64,000 nucleotides of DNA, taken from contig CM065311.1 of assembly GCA_033032175.1 (NCBI GenBank), forward strand, positions 4,829,190-4,893,189. Direction: 5' to 3'. Both the position numbers and the translations under genes were made by a program. Position 1 is the stretch's first letter. Every line of letters starts with the position of its first letter. Below the pieces are notes generated by a model. That model had not been told where the DNA came from, ran no database searches, and saw nothing but the letters and a program-made list of their open reading frames with translations. Source of the stretch: Saturnia japonica (Eukaryota > Arthropoda > Insecta > Lepidoptera > Saturniidae). Positions 23,630-35,439 of this stretch are shown one piece after another.

Positions 23630-24440
23630 ACTAGCTGTGCCTGCGGCTGCGCTTGCGTGGACTACAGAATGCCGTTGGTGGGGCACACGCGCGAATCGAA
23701 CTACTCCCGCTCCCGATTATTTTAAAGATAAAAATGCTTATTGTGGGTGATCCTTAGAAGATAGACATATACTTTTTTAAAGTTTTTTTTAATATCTACC
23801 ACTCCGGGGAAGTGCCTGTGACTCCAATATTTCTATATTACAAAGAATGCAAAACATTATTTTGCGCAATATAGCCAATGTACCATGGTGCGTCACAAAT
23901 GTAGAAATCCACAAATACTTGCACATGAACACGGTGAGGGAGGAAATCCGAGATACCTCTCTAAAATACCGGGATCGCTTAGAAAACCACCCAAATAAAC
24001 TAGCAACACAGCTGACCGGTCGCAGCTACAACAAAAGACTAAAAAGAAAGGACATTATCCATATTGAGTGATGTCCTTGGCTAGTTAGAATTGAAGGGGG
24101 AGAAACTCTCAGTGGAGGGTTCACCCACAAAGCTATATTTACTATCAACACATTTGCTAATAGTTGAACAGATTGCTGATAAAAAAAAAATGTAGTACAT
24201 TAATTTGAAATATCTCATATAATTTACTCAGCGTAAGCCATTTAAGCGCTCGAATTGATTCACCGTGACCAGTTTTTATTTATTTGCGCGGGACTTTAAT
24301 TCTTTTTCTAAAATAGAAGTGCTCCAAGACTTTCTTTATAACATCAATTATCTGCCACTGAAAGTTCCGTCAAAATCGGTCCAACCGTTTCGGAGATTAC
24401 CCTTAACAAACAGACAGACAGACAAAAATTATAAAAAAAA
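23630..24440 (-). repeat. interspersed repeat, split by a LINE piece
   Basis: The inverse complement matches 52870-53203: a 'tctgtctgtctg' start, 'aatctccgaaacggttg', 'gcttaaatggcttac', 'actgaacgcg'-like sequence and a terminal 'gcgggcacagctagt'. The unit is interrupted at about 23840-24130. Confidence 0.6.
23840..24075 (+). pseudogene. LINE ORF2 C-terminal fragment
   Basis: An open frame reads IANVPWCVTNVEIHKYLHMN, then YRDRLENHPNKLA and RRLKR-like residues. This is the C-terminal pattern PWYVxNxxIHxDL..HPNxLA of jockey-like LINEs. No other part of the element is present. Confidence 0.7.
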
Positions 24441-24556
24441 AAAAATTGTTATAGTTATCATTTAAAGGTAATGCATTTAGTAAAAAGTTGTTATTTGAAA
24501 TTAAAAACAGACACTTCAATTTTAATAATTGTATATTAAAGAAAATAATATATAGA

Positions 24557-27500
24557 TTAAATTGTGCTCAAACTAGTGATACTATTTCTAGTTGATCCTA
24601 TATGAACTTGTGGTTTCATTAAAGTGACCCATAAATTTCTGGTTAAAGGATCGCATATAATAAAGTATACAAATAACACAAATCCCTGCAGAGTTGACGT
24701 CAAACAAAACAGATATGACCAAAGGTAATTATTGGAAAATGACAATAAACCAAAAATCCAAGTCAATCCTAAAAGGAAAAATAAAAATATGGATAATCTT
24801 AACTGAGTATAAATAAGATCCATATCAGTAGATTTAACTTTTTCGTCAGATCCACGTGAAATAGCATGAAGTACTAAAATAAAAAGAATAATGTTTATAG
24901 CTAATATGAGACAAATCGGAACTAAAACACCCAGTATTAAGAAAATTCCAGTTGGATAGCAAATTTTTCTGTTATATGAAGAACCTGGGATGTAGTTATT
25001 AGTATCTAGCAGTAACATGATGGCTACTGGGATTATAGGGATACCCCAGCCAATTAAATTAAATTTACAAATAAATCTTGATGGCCTCTTCACTCCCAAA
25101 ACTCGAACATATCTCATAAATTGCAGAATAGCCGTTATAAGCATCCACATAAAACTGGCTAGAATAGAATAATGTAATAAGGCACCCAATATAATACATA
25201 CATTTTTCATCTCCTTTGAAACTGAATATACACCGTTGTCTTTAACAAATATAGCAAAGTTTAAGTTAAATATTACAATAAATACTAAGGGTAGTGCAAT
25301 AGCTGTTGATAATTGTAATAGAATTTTAGTGCTTGCTTTCTTTCTCCAGTTTGAAAATACTAATGCTGTTACCCAAATACCGACGATTCCAGCTAAAGAA
25401 AGAAAGCAACCGACTAAGGTTATGATATTCAAAGCTTTTGTGTGATATTTATTTTTAGTATAATCTTCGAGGTTCATACTACCTTGTATATTTATTAATT
25501 GTCCAAAATGCGTAAGATGATAGCATTCACATACTGTTATATTAATTACATTTTTTACTAAATAACAACCCTGTTTCTTCCAAACACCCGGTATATGACT
25601 TGTTTTTTGTGATTGAAAATCCCAATATACACATGTAGTCTCATATTTAGAGTGATTTAATTCTCTGAATATCAATGGTATAGAATATTCTAAGTTCGAC
25701 ACAAAACCTGGTATAGTTAAACCTACTATACGGCTGTTAACAATGTGATTTTGAACTTTTATTTCTTGAAATACAGCGTTGTTATAGAAAATATTTATTA
25801 TTACGTGAACATTTTCTACATTAATAGGATCACTGTTGTTGTTATTTACTTTTAATGTATTCAAAACTTCTGTTGGGACCCATGTGGCGACTTCTAAATT
25901 TTCTATAGATAACACTTCTTGTAATGATGTGTTTTTATATAGTGGTTTTATGACTACATCTGTGAATTCTTCACTCAGTAACTTTTTGGAAATGGCTATA
26001 CCTGTAATATTATTGAAATGTGGGAACGAAACTTGAACGATATATTTTGGTTGAACAGCTAATTGATATCTACCTTCTTTTTTAATGGAATGACTTTCAT
26101 TAATGCTCTTTTGTGCTATGATTTCAACAATATTATTAACTGAGTTTAATATGACATTAGTTGAATTAAGCGTTTGAGCGAGTCTTAAATATTCACAATC
26201 GATAACCATCACTCTATCCATAGCCCAAGCGATATTCTCAATATCTCCTAGGTCTACAGAAGTTTCATTTTCCTTAACGATTTGTAATACTTGTTGTAAT
26301 GACATTGATAAATAGTAAATATCTGCGGGAATGAATATATCTATATCATCGAGTACAAAACTAAGACCATCCGTGAGAAAACTTGATGTGTAATTGTTTG
26401 AAATTTGTCCTTTTATAAATTTATACAAAAATGTGGTTGTCGTCGAGGGTTTATAAGTAGTATCACAGTGTCCTTCAACCTCACCCCAGATACTTCCCAT
26501 GAGGTACGATCCTTCACAACGTCTGTTTACGGGTAAACCATTCGATTGTAAACAAAATTGTTTGGGTGCAGAGATATGTCCAATAGGAGTCATTTCCCAT
26601 TGGAGAGTTATAAAATCCTTAGAAGTAGTTGGTAAACAATATAATGAGCTTGATATATTCACAAACGTAAAATTATATTTGGAAAGTTTTAATTCAGCTG
26701 TTTCTTTTAGATAGTTATAGGTCTCAATTAAATTCAGAGACTGATGTTCGTATATTTCAATGACTGCAATATGCACATGTAATAATATTAGCATGTTTTC
26801 TATAGAGTACTCCAAAATGTCCATCAATAAAACACTTTTAGCATTGAACAAAGCGGTGAGATATGGTAGTATTTGGTTAACAACATCAGGATCTCCTTCG
26901 CTTTCCTTGTAAAAATAATATCTTGTTAAAAGAGAAAACACATGAACCTCGTTCCCCTTTGGATTCACGACTATTTTGTCTGTAGTGATTAATGAGAAGT
27001 TTTTTGTATGACCTTGACACCAATATTGAGCTGATCTTTCTGTTAAAAGATCAATTACGTATACAACCTTTTCGACATTTTGGTATTCCGTATAGTTGTT
27101 GTTTAGAAATATAGATTTAGCATACGAAATGTCGTTCACATTAATAACTCTAACAAAACCTTTTGCGTTCGAAAAACATTGGATGCCTTTATCTTCGCGA
27201 CTGTATTTCCATAGACCTGAAGGATAATATACCGTTAGATATATTTTATTTTCTATATCATTGTATTCAAATATTAGTTCTGTTTCTTCATAAATTACTT
27301 CTGCTTCACAAGCCATACATGGCAAATTCCTTGATTTATTTAACAATCCCAAAGTGCCCATGTTGTTTATTGCACCTTCTAAATGTTCAAGTTCAGTTTT
27401 TGAGATAAGTGCATCATCATTGCCTGTACCATTGGTAGAATTATTTTTACTGAAATAATTGTTAAAAGATAGTTTGAACCAACACCATATGTCATCTGGT

Positions 27501-28875
27501 AGTTCATAGAACTTGGCAATTTTTTTAAATATAAACGGGGTTAGACCATTGTATGTGTTATCGTCATTCATGGGTTTTTTACACTTTGTATTAAGAAAAT
27601 TATGAAATGGTGAACCTTCAATAGAATCAGATTGTTCAATACCAAAGCACGTACCGTTGTCTGGTTTTAAGCGAAAAGCGTGATAACCTTGTGGACATTT
27701 TGCTGAGTAATGAAAATCATTTATATAGAAACACAAACTCGGATATACATTACTGCATGATTCCGTGATAATGGCCTTCTGCTCAATATCTAAAATTAAA
27801 CAACTTTTTAGTAAAACTGTTTTCATTTTCAACCATTCCGTAGGCCTCACTTGTCTACCCCAATTTGGACCAGGAATATACCAAACAACAGGGTTATATA
27901 GTTTTTGCCGCTGAGCAGGTAGCCAATAATATTTAGATATGTTTAATGTAGTGAGCGATTGTAATAAAGAATCCGTTTCTGTAGAAGTTAAATCTGTGAT
28001 AACTGATGCACCGCCACTGGAGAAACATGGAAAATTCCATGACGATGGTGCATCGATTTTAAAACAATAATTGTTTTTGCTATCTAATATTTTAAGGAAA
28101 CCGGGAGGGCATGACGACAAATCAAAATTTTTTACAACTTTTAAACAAGGATCTATATCATCGAGCGATGGTATCCATTGTGAATTGATACAATTTCTTG
28201 TGACTAAGCTTTCATTTTGGTAACACTTTGGGTCTGATGCAATGTTGTTCGCTGTAGGACTTTCTTGCCATCTAACACTTATGCCTTTGTACGAAATTTC
28301 TTCAGGGCATTCCTGTGAAATCAAACAACTACCTTAGTAACATAAAAAAGTTTTCTTAACTCAGGCATCAAGATTTTGGATTTATCAATACAAATAAATT
28401 AAATTAAATTCGTCCGTTTTTAATGTCAAAATAACATCTTTTTACTAAATTCATTAAACGATAACTATATACCTACTTAAAACAAAAAAACAATTTAAAT
28501 TTTTTTGTTTGTCTATCTGTTTGTTCCAACCGATTTTGACAGGACTTTTACTGGCGGATGGCTGATGTTATAAGGAGTAACTTAGGATAATTTTGTTATA
28601 GAAAAATAATCAGCATTCCACTGAAATAAAATAATAAGCCTTTCTATCTTTAAAATAATCGATGGGCGACCGTCGGTGGTGGAAGCGGGGTCACCACAAT
28701 ACTGACGGTACTCTCTAGTCCACGCTGCTGAGTCTCTAGTCGGAACATCTAGTTGAAAATAAAATACTTATAATTTAACTACATAAATATTATAGTTTGT
28801 TCATACCTGTAAACTTGGATGACAAATTGTGACAAGGAGAAATATTTGAATTTCTTTTAAGACCATAATTAACAT
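24557..28875 (-). CDS. adhesion-type G-protein-coupled receptor
   Basis: Exon 1 (28875-28807) encodes a 23-residue signal peptide and exon 2 (28312-24557) all the rest, joined in phase 0 (CAG|GTATGA, TTTCACAG|GAA), giving 1274 residues. An in-frame stop lies just before the ATG. Order of parts: hormone-receptor-like Cys domain (about 24-78); C-type-lectin-like segment (about 89-205) with CPPGF, YWLPA and SLCFY; a second partial one starting CPQGYHAF; a long Asn-rich glycosylated ectodomain; a GPS motif (CVYWDF..GC..CECYHLTHFG) with predicted autocleavage between Leu956 and Thr957; and seven hydrophobic helices (about 985-1235) of class B/adhesion type with a short tail. It should sit in the plasma membrane and bind an extracellular ligand, not identified. 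Insects have few adhesion GPCRs; it may belong near the Drosophila CG11318/CG15556 group, but this is a guess. A 3.76-kb coding exon is unusual. Confidence 0.92.
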
Positions 28876-29409
28876 GGTATATGTTTTCACATATCAGACT
28901 GAATTCACAAATTAATATCCTCATGTAACAAAATGGTAAGTACCACAACAGTCACGATGCATTTCAGACTGTGATTTTCAGTACTTTTACCGAATATTAA
29001 GCTATGTGTATGTCATGTTTATACATACAGGCGGTTACTTTTCTTTTGAGTGTGCTTGTTAATTTTATTCTTTTTATGACTATGTCAAACTGACGTGGTA
29101 AAGGAGCTTAAGGAAATAAAATAAAAACGCAAATACTACTTAATCGTTAAAGGTCGTAAAAATTCTTACCACAAAAAGTTGAAAAGTAAATAGCGACTAG
29201 ATTAGGCCTGCTGTGGAAATAATCAGAAACCTCTATTCTTGAAGAATACTGGACAATAATTACATTTTCAGTCAATAAATAAATATTTATACTATGTTAT
29301 TAATGTGTTTTGTAAACAGATACTCACGAGTGAATCAGTGGTTATTTATATATAAGTTTTGAATATTTGCATTTCCTTGTTAACAGTGAATGTAATCAAT
29401 CGTTTAACA
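28876..29409. promoter_or_regulatory. divergent intergenic region between the GPCR and a small secreted-protein gene
   Basis: The two start codons are 534 bp apart and point away from each other. A TATA-like 'tttatatataag' near 29345 precedes the plus-strand gene by about 60 bp. No clear TATA box was seen on the GPCR side. Confidence 0.45.
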
Positions 29410-32154
29410 ATGAAAAACTTATTATCTGTTCAAATATTATTTTGTTTAATTCAGGTAGTCATAAGTATCACTTGTAACTTTTATGAACTTACATAGTTGT
29501 GCATACAGTTTTTTTATAATGGGCGTTTATTTTCAGTTGATTATATTTCCTCTTGGCAGTATTTCACGTCTTTATCTGATTTAGATCTCCAAGGATCTCC
29601 TAAAACACCCGGTAATGTATATAAAATATTTCAAATGTTATTAATAAAAAGAGAGAACAGAGAATAAAGTGAATTATTTTTTCATAATCACAAGTGTCGA
29701 GTTATTTAATATCTTAATTTGTATAACGATAGATACTATAGTTATATATGAAAAGAATACCAGGTATTACGTCCTTACATATGAAATTAACGTTTTGTTG
29801 AACTTTAGATCTTAAATATCTGGCGTTTGGTTAGAATTCCAAATTAAAAATTTTCAAATTTAGGCTTGTGTTTTTGTGTTTCGAATTTAGTGATTCATTG
29901 GTTTTTGCACCATTTGATTTTTCTTTGACATCGTTCTTTTCGTGTATGTAATGGAATACTTTAAATATCGCGTTATCTATGAATATGAGTTCCGCTGTGT
30001 CATCAGCGCTGTAGAAACAGCTCGAAGGATTAATGATGTGTATGGGGAAGCTACTGGAAAAGAAAGCACGGTACGTTTTTGATTCCAACGTTTTCGTTCT
30101 GGAAATTTTCTCCTAAGAAACAAATCCCTTAGACGGCCGAAGACCCTAGTCGATAATGAAGAATTAAGGTGATCGTGGAAGCGGATCCATCGTAAACCAC
30201 ATCAGAGTTAGCGGCAGGCTTCAGTGTGACTGATAAAACAATTTTAATTCACTTGAAACAAATTGGAAAAGTGAAAAAGCACGAGAAATAGCTACCACAT
30301 GAATTGACTGAAGCACACCAATAAAGACGCATTGAGTGCTTAGAAATGCTCATCACAGTGGTTGAACCCAGGAGAACCGGCCAAATCCTGTCCCAAGCGA
30401 AAGTTGACTCAGAAAAAGGTATTGGTGAGTGTTTGCTGAACCAGTGCTGGTGTCATTCACTACAGATTCCTAAGATCTGGCCAGACGATAACGGTAGATC
30501 ACTATTGTCAACCATTGCAATTCATGGTGGAAAAGCTAGCTGTTAAGCATCCGAGGTTGATCAATCTCTCTAGCCCACTACTGCTTCAGGACAACGTTAG
30601 ACCCCATACTTCACGATAGACTCATTTACCACCTTCTTTTCATTGCTATTATTTATATTTGCAAATACAGAATATCAAAGAAATGCGCCGGATAGGCATT
30701 GACTTATATATTACCTGAATCACCAGCTCTCAAATCAATGCCGAAAAGCCATTTGGAATATCTGTAAATTGATATGTCTATAAAATCTGTCAATCTCATA
30801 GCTTGTGGATATTTGAGGTAGCAATTACGTTAATTGAATTACCTACATCGCTATTTAATCGAGAATACAACGATACAGCCAAACCAAAATGTACTATTTT
30901 TATAGTAATAGCTTTTAAAATTATTTTCCTACCCTGTCTAAACACTCTGTGCACGCCGATGTTACCTAACTATTTTTGTGAATTTAGCTGAACAATTACG
31001 GAACCCTCGGTGCGTGAGTCCTACTCGCTCTTGGCCGTTTTTTTTCTTTTGTAAAATTTTATAATTTAAAAAAAATGCGAAATTATTTTTCTTTTAGAAC
31101 ATACACATAGCGAATACCGTTATGGCGATTGTAAAAGCGAAACTAAAATATTTTACGCACATGTACATTTAGACCATATGGATGTCTTAGGAAAAGTTAT
31201 TATAAGAGTGAGTATTACCGACAATTCATCTTTATTAAATCAGTTGCAGAAAAATCATTGATAAATATTGTTGTCTTCATTTTCTCCTTACCCTTATCCC
31301 AGTTAAGTAGAGTCGGCAAAACATGTTTTCCTCGTCCACTGTTCTCTATCAATTGTCAATTCAGTATTCAAACCTTTTGTACACATATCATTCGTCACAG
31401 AATCCATCCATAGTTTCTTCGATCTTCCTATATTAGTCTACCTACATACTTAACACTCTTTTAGTTGTATCACTTTCATGAATCATCCCTCATGGCATGC
31501 CCATAACTAAACTAACTTTCACTAGTGTTATATTCATACTTCCTCTAATATAAACATTATTATATATTATATTATTTTTCCTATGATGTGCTTCAACATC
31601 GATGACCCCAACTTGTATTTGTCACTAACTGGTACCATCCAAATAATCTTTTTAGACTAAACATTTTATCTTTTCTTAATACATTCAAAAGATCTTTAGA
31701 AATCCCTACATATGATTGTCCAAAGTAATCCCATGCCAACTTTGTAACTCGTATTGTATTAACTAAGAAATTCATAGTTACATTAGTGATACTTTCCTTA
31801 AATTACATTTGCCTTCAAGTCCTGTTACTATTTTAAAAAACCCGTCTGTAAATACGTAGAAACTTTTTAAATTAATAAAAATCTGTATTATAAAAACCGT
31901 ATTTTGTTTTACAGGCATGGCTAAACATATTAAGAATACCAACGTGTATAATTCTCAGAGGAACAGCGTATGAGGAGGACACATTCAGAAGTACAACGTA
32001 CCCATTCCAGATGTGCGTCCCTAGAATCACTTACTGCCATACACAAAAACGATTTAAATATTATTATTACGAGTGGTATATACCTAATGAAAAATATATC
32101 GGTGGAATGAATTGGGACATTCTGTTTTATGGACCGCCTAATTTAACATGGTAG
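29410..32154 (+). CDS. small secreted protein, second stand-alone copy of the shared module
   Basis: Exons 29410-29464, 29537-29611, 31098-31207 and 31915-32154 join in phases 1, 1 and 0 to 159 residues. A hydrophobic N-terminus (MKNLLSVQILFCLIQVV) acts as signal peptide. Exon 3 has YRYGDCKSET (Cys55), and exon 4 has PTCIILR (Cys91) and FQMCVPRITYC (Cys114, Cys121). The exon 2/3 and 3/4 intron phases and the 240-nt last exon equal those of the gene at 19231-23067. The first junction is uncertain: donor CAG|GTAGTC (29455) with acceptor TTGGCAG (exon from 29560) is also in frame and would give a shorter N-terminus. Exons 3 and 4 have good acceptors and a GTGAGT donor. The family is unknown; an extracellular product is inferred. 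Intron 2 holds a decayed mariner copy. Confidence 0.7.
29960..31000 (+). pseudogene. decayed mariner transposase
   Basis: Broken plus-strand frames give ARRINDVYGEATGK, TILIHLKQIGKVKKHEK, LPHELTEAHQ and later HPRLINLSSPLLLQDNVRPH, which carries the second catalytic Asp block. The order matches mariner transposases, with many stops. It is a different, older lineage than the 14-kb copy. It lies in intron 2 of the small secreted-protein gene. Confidence 0.75.
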
Positions 32155-32640
32155 TGAATTTCTATCTGATTGATATATTATGGTTTCAATCGTGTAAAAC
32201 TTATTGGACCAATTGTACACCACGCCGCACGGCGCCGCCCATTTATTCAAGTCTAACTTTTTTTATTTTATTATGAAAACTATGTGCAGACTAACTGATG
32301 GTAAATAGTGACAGGACCCCAGTCGATCAATAACTTTTTACTTATAACATTTATATAAATGTTTATGTTCTATTTGTTCTGTTACATGTTTAGTATAATA
32401 ATATAACGTAAAAATGAAGTAATAAATTTATTATATTTTATTAAAATATATAACATTATTTTTAGCTATAAGCTCATCTTAGCCACTACATATTTTAATT
32501 TCATATATATATATATCATCAACATAAATTTATACCAACCATTCACAGTCGTTTACCGGGTGTAACCACAGATGACAAAATATATCCAATCGCAAATGTC
32601 ATCACGATCGAACACTAGGTAAAGCACTGCTACCTTACAT
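32155..32640. other. AT-rich spacer
   Basis: Region after the stop of the 29410 gene with a short (AT)n run near 32507. No gene or clear element is seen. Confidence 0.5.
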
Positions 32641-32649
32641 TTACATATA

Positions 32650-33146
32650 TATTAATAAAGCTGTAGTTATGTCTGTATATGTAACTTTATTTCTAAATTT
32701 CTCGATAGACATACTATAAGATCACAAATAAGGCAATTTTTTTGTTTGTTTGTTTGTTTTCATGTCTAAACTCAAAAACGGTTTAGCCGATTCTTTTGAA
32801 ATGTTGTACACAAGAAACTTACTCCATTGGTAAATTGATATAGGCCATAAGAACTTTCTATATTATTTTTAGAAATAGTAAAGAGAAAGAATACTCATAA
32901 AAATTAAATGTAATAATTCACAGACGATTTTGAGTCAAATTTTACACTATAAGTTCATGTCATTTCTCAAGTAACCTTTTGACTCCCTTACGTCACAAAA
33001 TTAATGCAAATTTGGCATATATAGGGATTGCCCCCGGGAGCGGAGTTATTAAAAGGCTATATGAATTTTCAATAATATAGTAGTAAAAATAAAATTACGT
33101 GGTGTAAATAATTACTGTGAGCAAACGTGTGACGAGCCGCGGGCAC
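32650..33146 (+). repeat. interspersed repeat ending GCGGGCACAGCTAGT
   Basis: Begins with 'aagctgtagttatgtctgtatatg', has a (TTTG)n run and an 'aaaaacggtttagccgattc' block, and ends in the same terminus as the elements at 600-785 and 52870-53203. It is a non-coding copy. Confidence 0.55.
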
Positions 33147-33149
33147 AGC

Positions 33150-34050
33150 TAGTATGAAATAAAGTTTAATAGCATCCACTTCTTGCCCATATCAAAATTA
33201 ATGACCAAAGTTATTTTGTGCTTACACACTGTATGTTAAAATATAATAAAACCTGTGTCATTATCCGTCGGCTGTGAAGGTGTGATATGATATCAGTATA
33301 GGCATATTCATTGATTTTACGCAGTACCTACATTAATAAGTGTCCACACAGGCTATATCGACGAGGATTATAATAGATAATAATAGCTGAAACTTTATCA
33401 TGTATAAACAGCCTGTGGTGTGGACCTAGCTTTTAAATGAGTCAATAAGAATTCAAGAGTTATTTGCAAGCGTAAATGTACAATACTTTTAAGTACGTAG
33501 TTTTCCATAAAGCACTAACAATCATAATTGTCAGTGACGAGCCATGCCGAAGATGCAAAGGATGCACAGCACACGGGCGGCAAACTACTAGGATCGGCAA
33601 AAAAAACAATACCTGGTACCTGGTTGCAATACAGACGGACACAGTTGCAAATACTATCCATTGTGTTCAATAATATTGCAAACGTGACAGTCTAATAAAC
33701 TAATGTTTCATAAATAAGATAGGTTTGAAGTACATTTTATCCTTTGCATGGCGTCGCGTTAATGGGATTCCTATTAATTAATATATTATTGAATGAATTC
33801 GTAACTGATCAAACTTTATATAGCGCCTTGTGTAATAAGAATACCTAATATTCATTTGATGCATTTTAAAAACTGTTATCCCAACAAAAACATATTGTAA
33901 AAAACGTGTTAAGTCTCGATTGATATAATCTGCCTATGAATAGAAGTGAAATCACATAAAAGTCTAGGAGGTAGATAAGAAAATGAGTAACTTTGGCTAA
34001 AATCTGGCCTATCTTTTACTCGTTAAATTCCATTCTTTAGAATCTAATGT
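33150..34050. other. spacer without a supported gene
   Basis: Short open frames on both strands near 33460-33670 overlap each other and have no splice or family support. The rest is AT-rich. Confidence 0.4.
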
Positions 34051-34053
34051 AAG

Positions 34054-34352
34054 TAATTATATGAACCTAAAACATTTTAGTCGATAACAAGACCATATTA
34101 TGGGCAAGACAATAAAATTAATATACCTAATGTCAATATATGCTGTGGAATTTTCTATGACTTGTGCTGTTGAAAATGTTGTAGGAGTCATTGCTACTAT
34201 TACGTAAATAGGTACTTCTGTTTTATTGACTTTACGTTTAGCTACAACGGCCAAGTCATATAACTACCTATATAAAATTCCACAATATATAGTAACAATA
34301 ATTAACCTTATTGTCTTGTGATTAATTAATATGTTTTAGGTTCATATAATTA
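34054..34352. mobile_element. 300-bp fold-back element (MITE-like)
   Basis: The ends are inverted repeats: 'aattatatgaacctaaaaca' at 34055 and its complement at 34332-34351. Pairing continues with gaps through 'acaagac' and 'tgtggaatttt', so each arm is about 100 bp with a loop of about 110 bp. No transposase is present. Confidence 0.6.
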
Positions 34353-35029
34353 GGCAAAGTAGATTGTTAATAATGTAATTAAACGCGTAAATGAAAGGCC
34401 TAAATGTACTCTTAGTAAACAAAATTTTATTCTTTTTACAATAACCCAGTGCTGCTAAGCAGAGGCGTGAAAATACGCCGAAATGAAATGAAATTAAAGA
34501 TGGTATTACAGTTTGCCTTGCGCTCGACTTGGCGTCGAGCGACTTGGCCTTGAGTTACTGCCATGCCCCCCATGTATGATATTATTAATTGTGCTTAATT
34601 TATCTTTTCAGTCGTTTATTATGATTATAGATCACAACAGATTTGTTGATTCACTAACAAAATTGCATTGTAAAATTCTTACTAGTGTGATACTCGTATT
34701 TATATATGTAGGAGATACCTACGAATATGTACAAAGTACATGTGAAATATATTATGGTATCAACGTCAAACCTTAAGCATGTTATTATAACATATATGAA
34801 GGATTGCTTTGATAAAGTCGAATATCAAAAATGAATGAGTGTTCCGTTTTAATCATGATCGATGTAAATGGAAATGTAATTTCTAAGAGTAGGTAGGTAT
34901 ACATTTGAACAAAATATCATATCCTAAATGCTTTAAACCTAAGCTTTTTTTTGGTAAGCATCTGTACTATGTCATGGTTATATAAAACAATACTTTAATT
35001 TACATAATGTAAATACTAAAAAAAAGACA

Positions 35030-35160
35030 AACTTCAAAGAGTTTCATACCAGCTCTTTTCGATGACTGGGATGTTTTTCGTACTAGTATTAGTATTTTGA
35101 CGTTCTTAAGCACCTTCATAGAGCCTAAATTGAATAAAGCATTTTTAATTTGAAATATTC
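35030..35160 (+). pseudogene. LINE 3' tail fragment
   Basis: Shares 'ctcttttcgatgactgg', 'ttttgacgttcttaagcacctt' and 'attgaataaagca' with the 3' ends of the LINE fragments at 1760-2310 and 2700-3925. Confidence 0.6.
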
Positions 35161-35439
35161 TATAATTTCTTATTAAAACCTAGGTTGTTTCATTACATCA
35201 AATAAATTAGGTACTGTTTGTACATAATCTTACCTAATGTTAAGGATAATGTATTCAAAATGTAGATGAAGCCTAGCAATGAGATTAGTTCTCCAGTAGA
35301 GTTGCCAAAAGATATTGATAAATATTTTGTTGATAGATTTTATACTTTCAGGTAGTTAGTGGAAATAACATTAGTACTTTCTCTACCACCATGCATATGG
35401 TTCACCACAATGTTCTCCTTCATCTTCCACGGGTGGGTA

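Noticed and set aside
33460..33673. Frames on both strands, one with closely spaced Cys (PCRRCKGC)
   Set aside because: Both strands are open by chance over the same bases, with no splice signals and no recognised family.
34108..34260. Minus-strand frame that looks like a cadherin-type exon with a splice donor
   Set aside because: It lies wholly within the arms and loop of a fold-back element (34054-34352), has no partner exons, and the similarity is only to a loose pattern.
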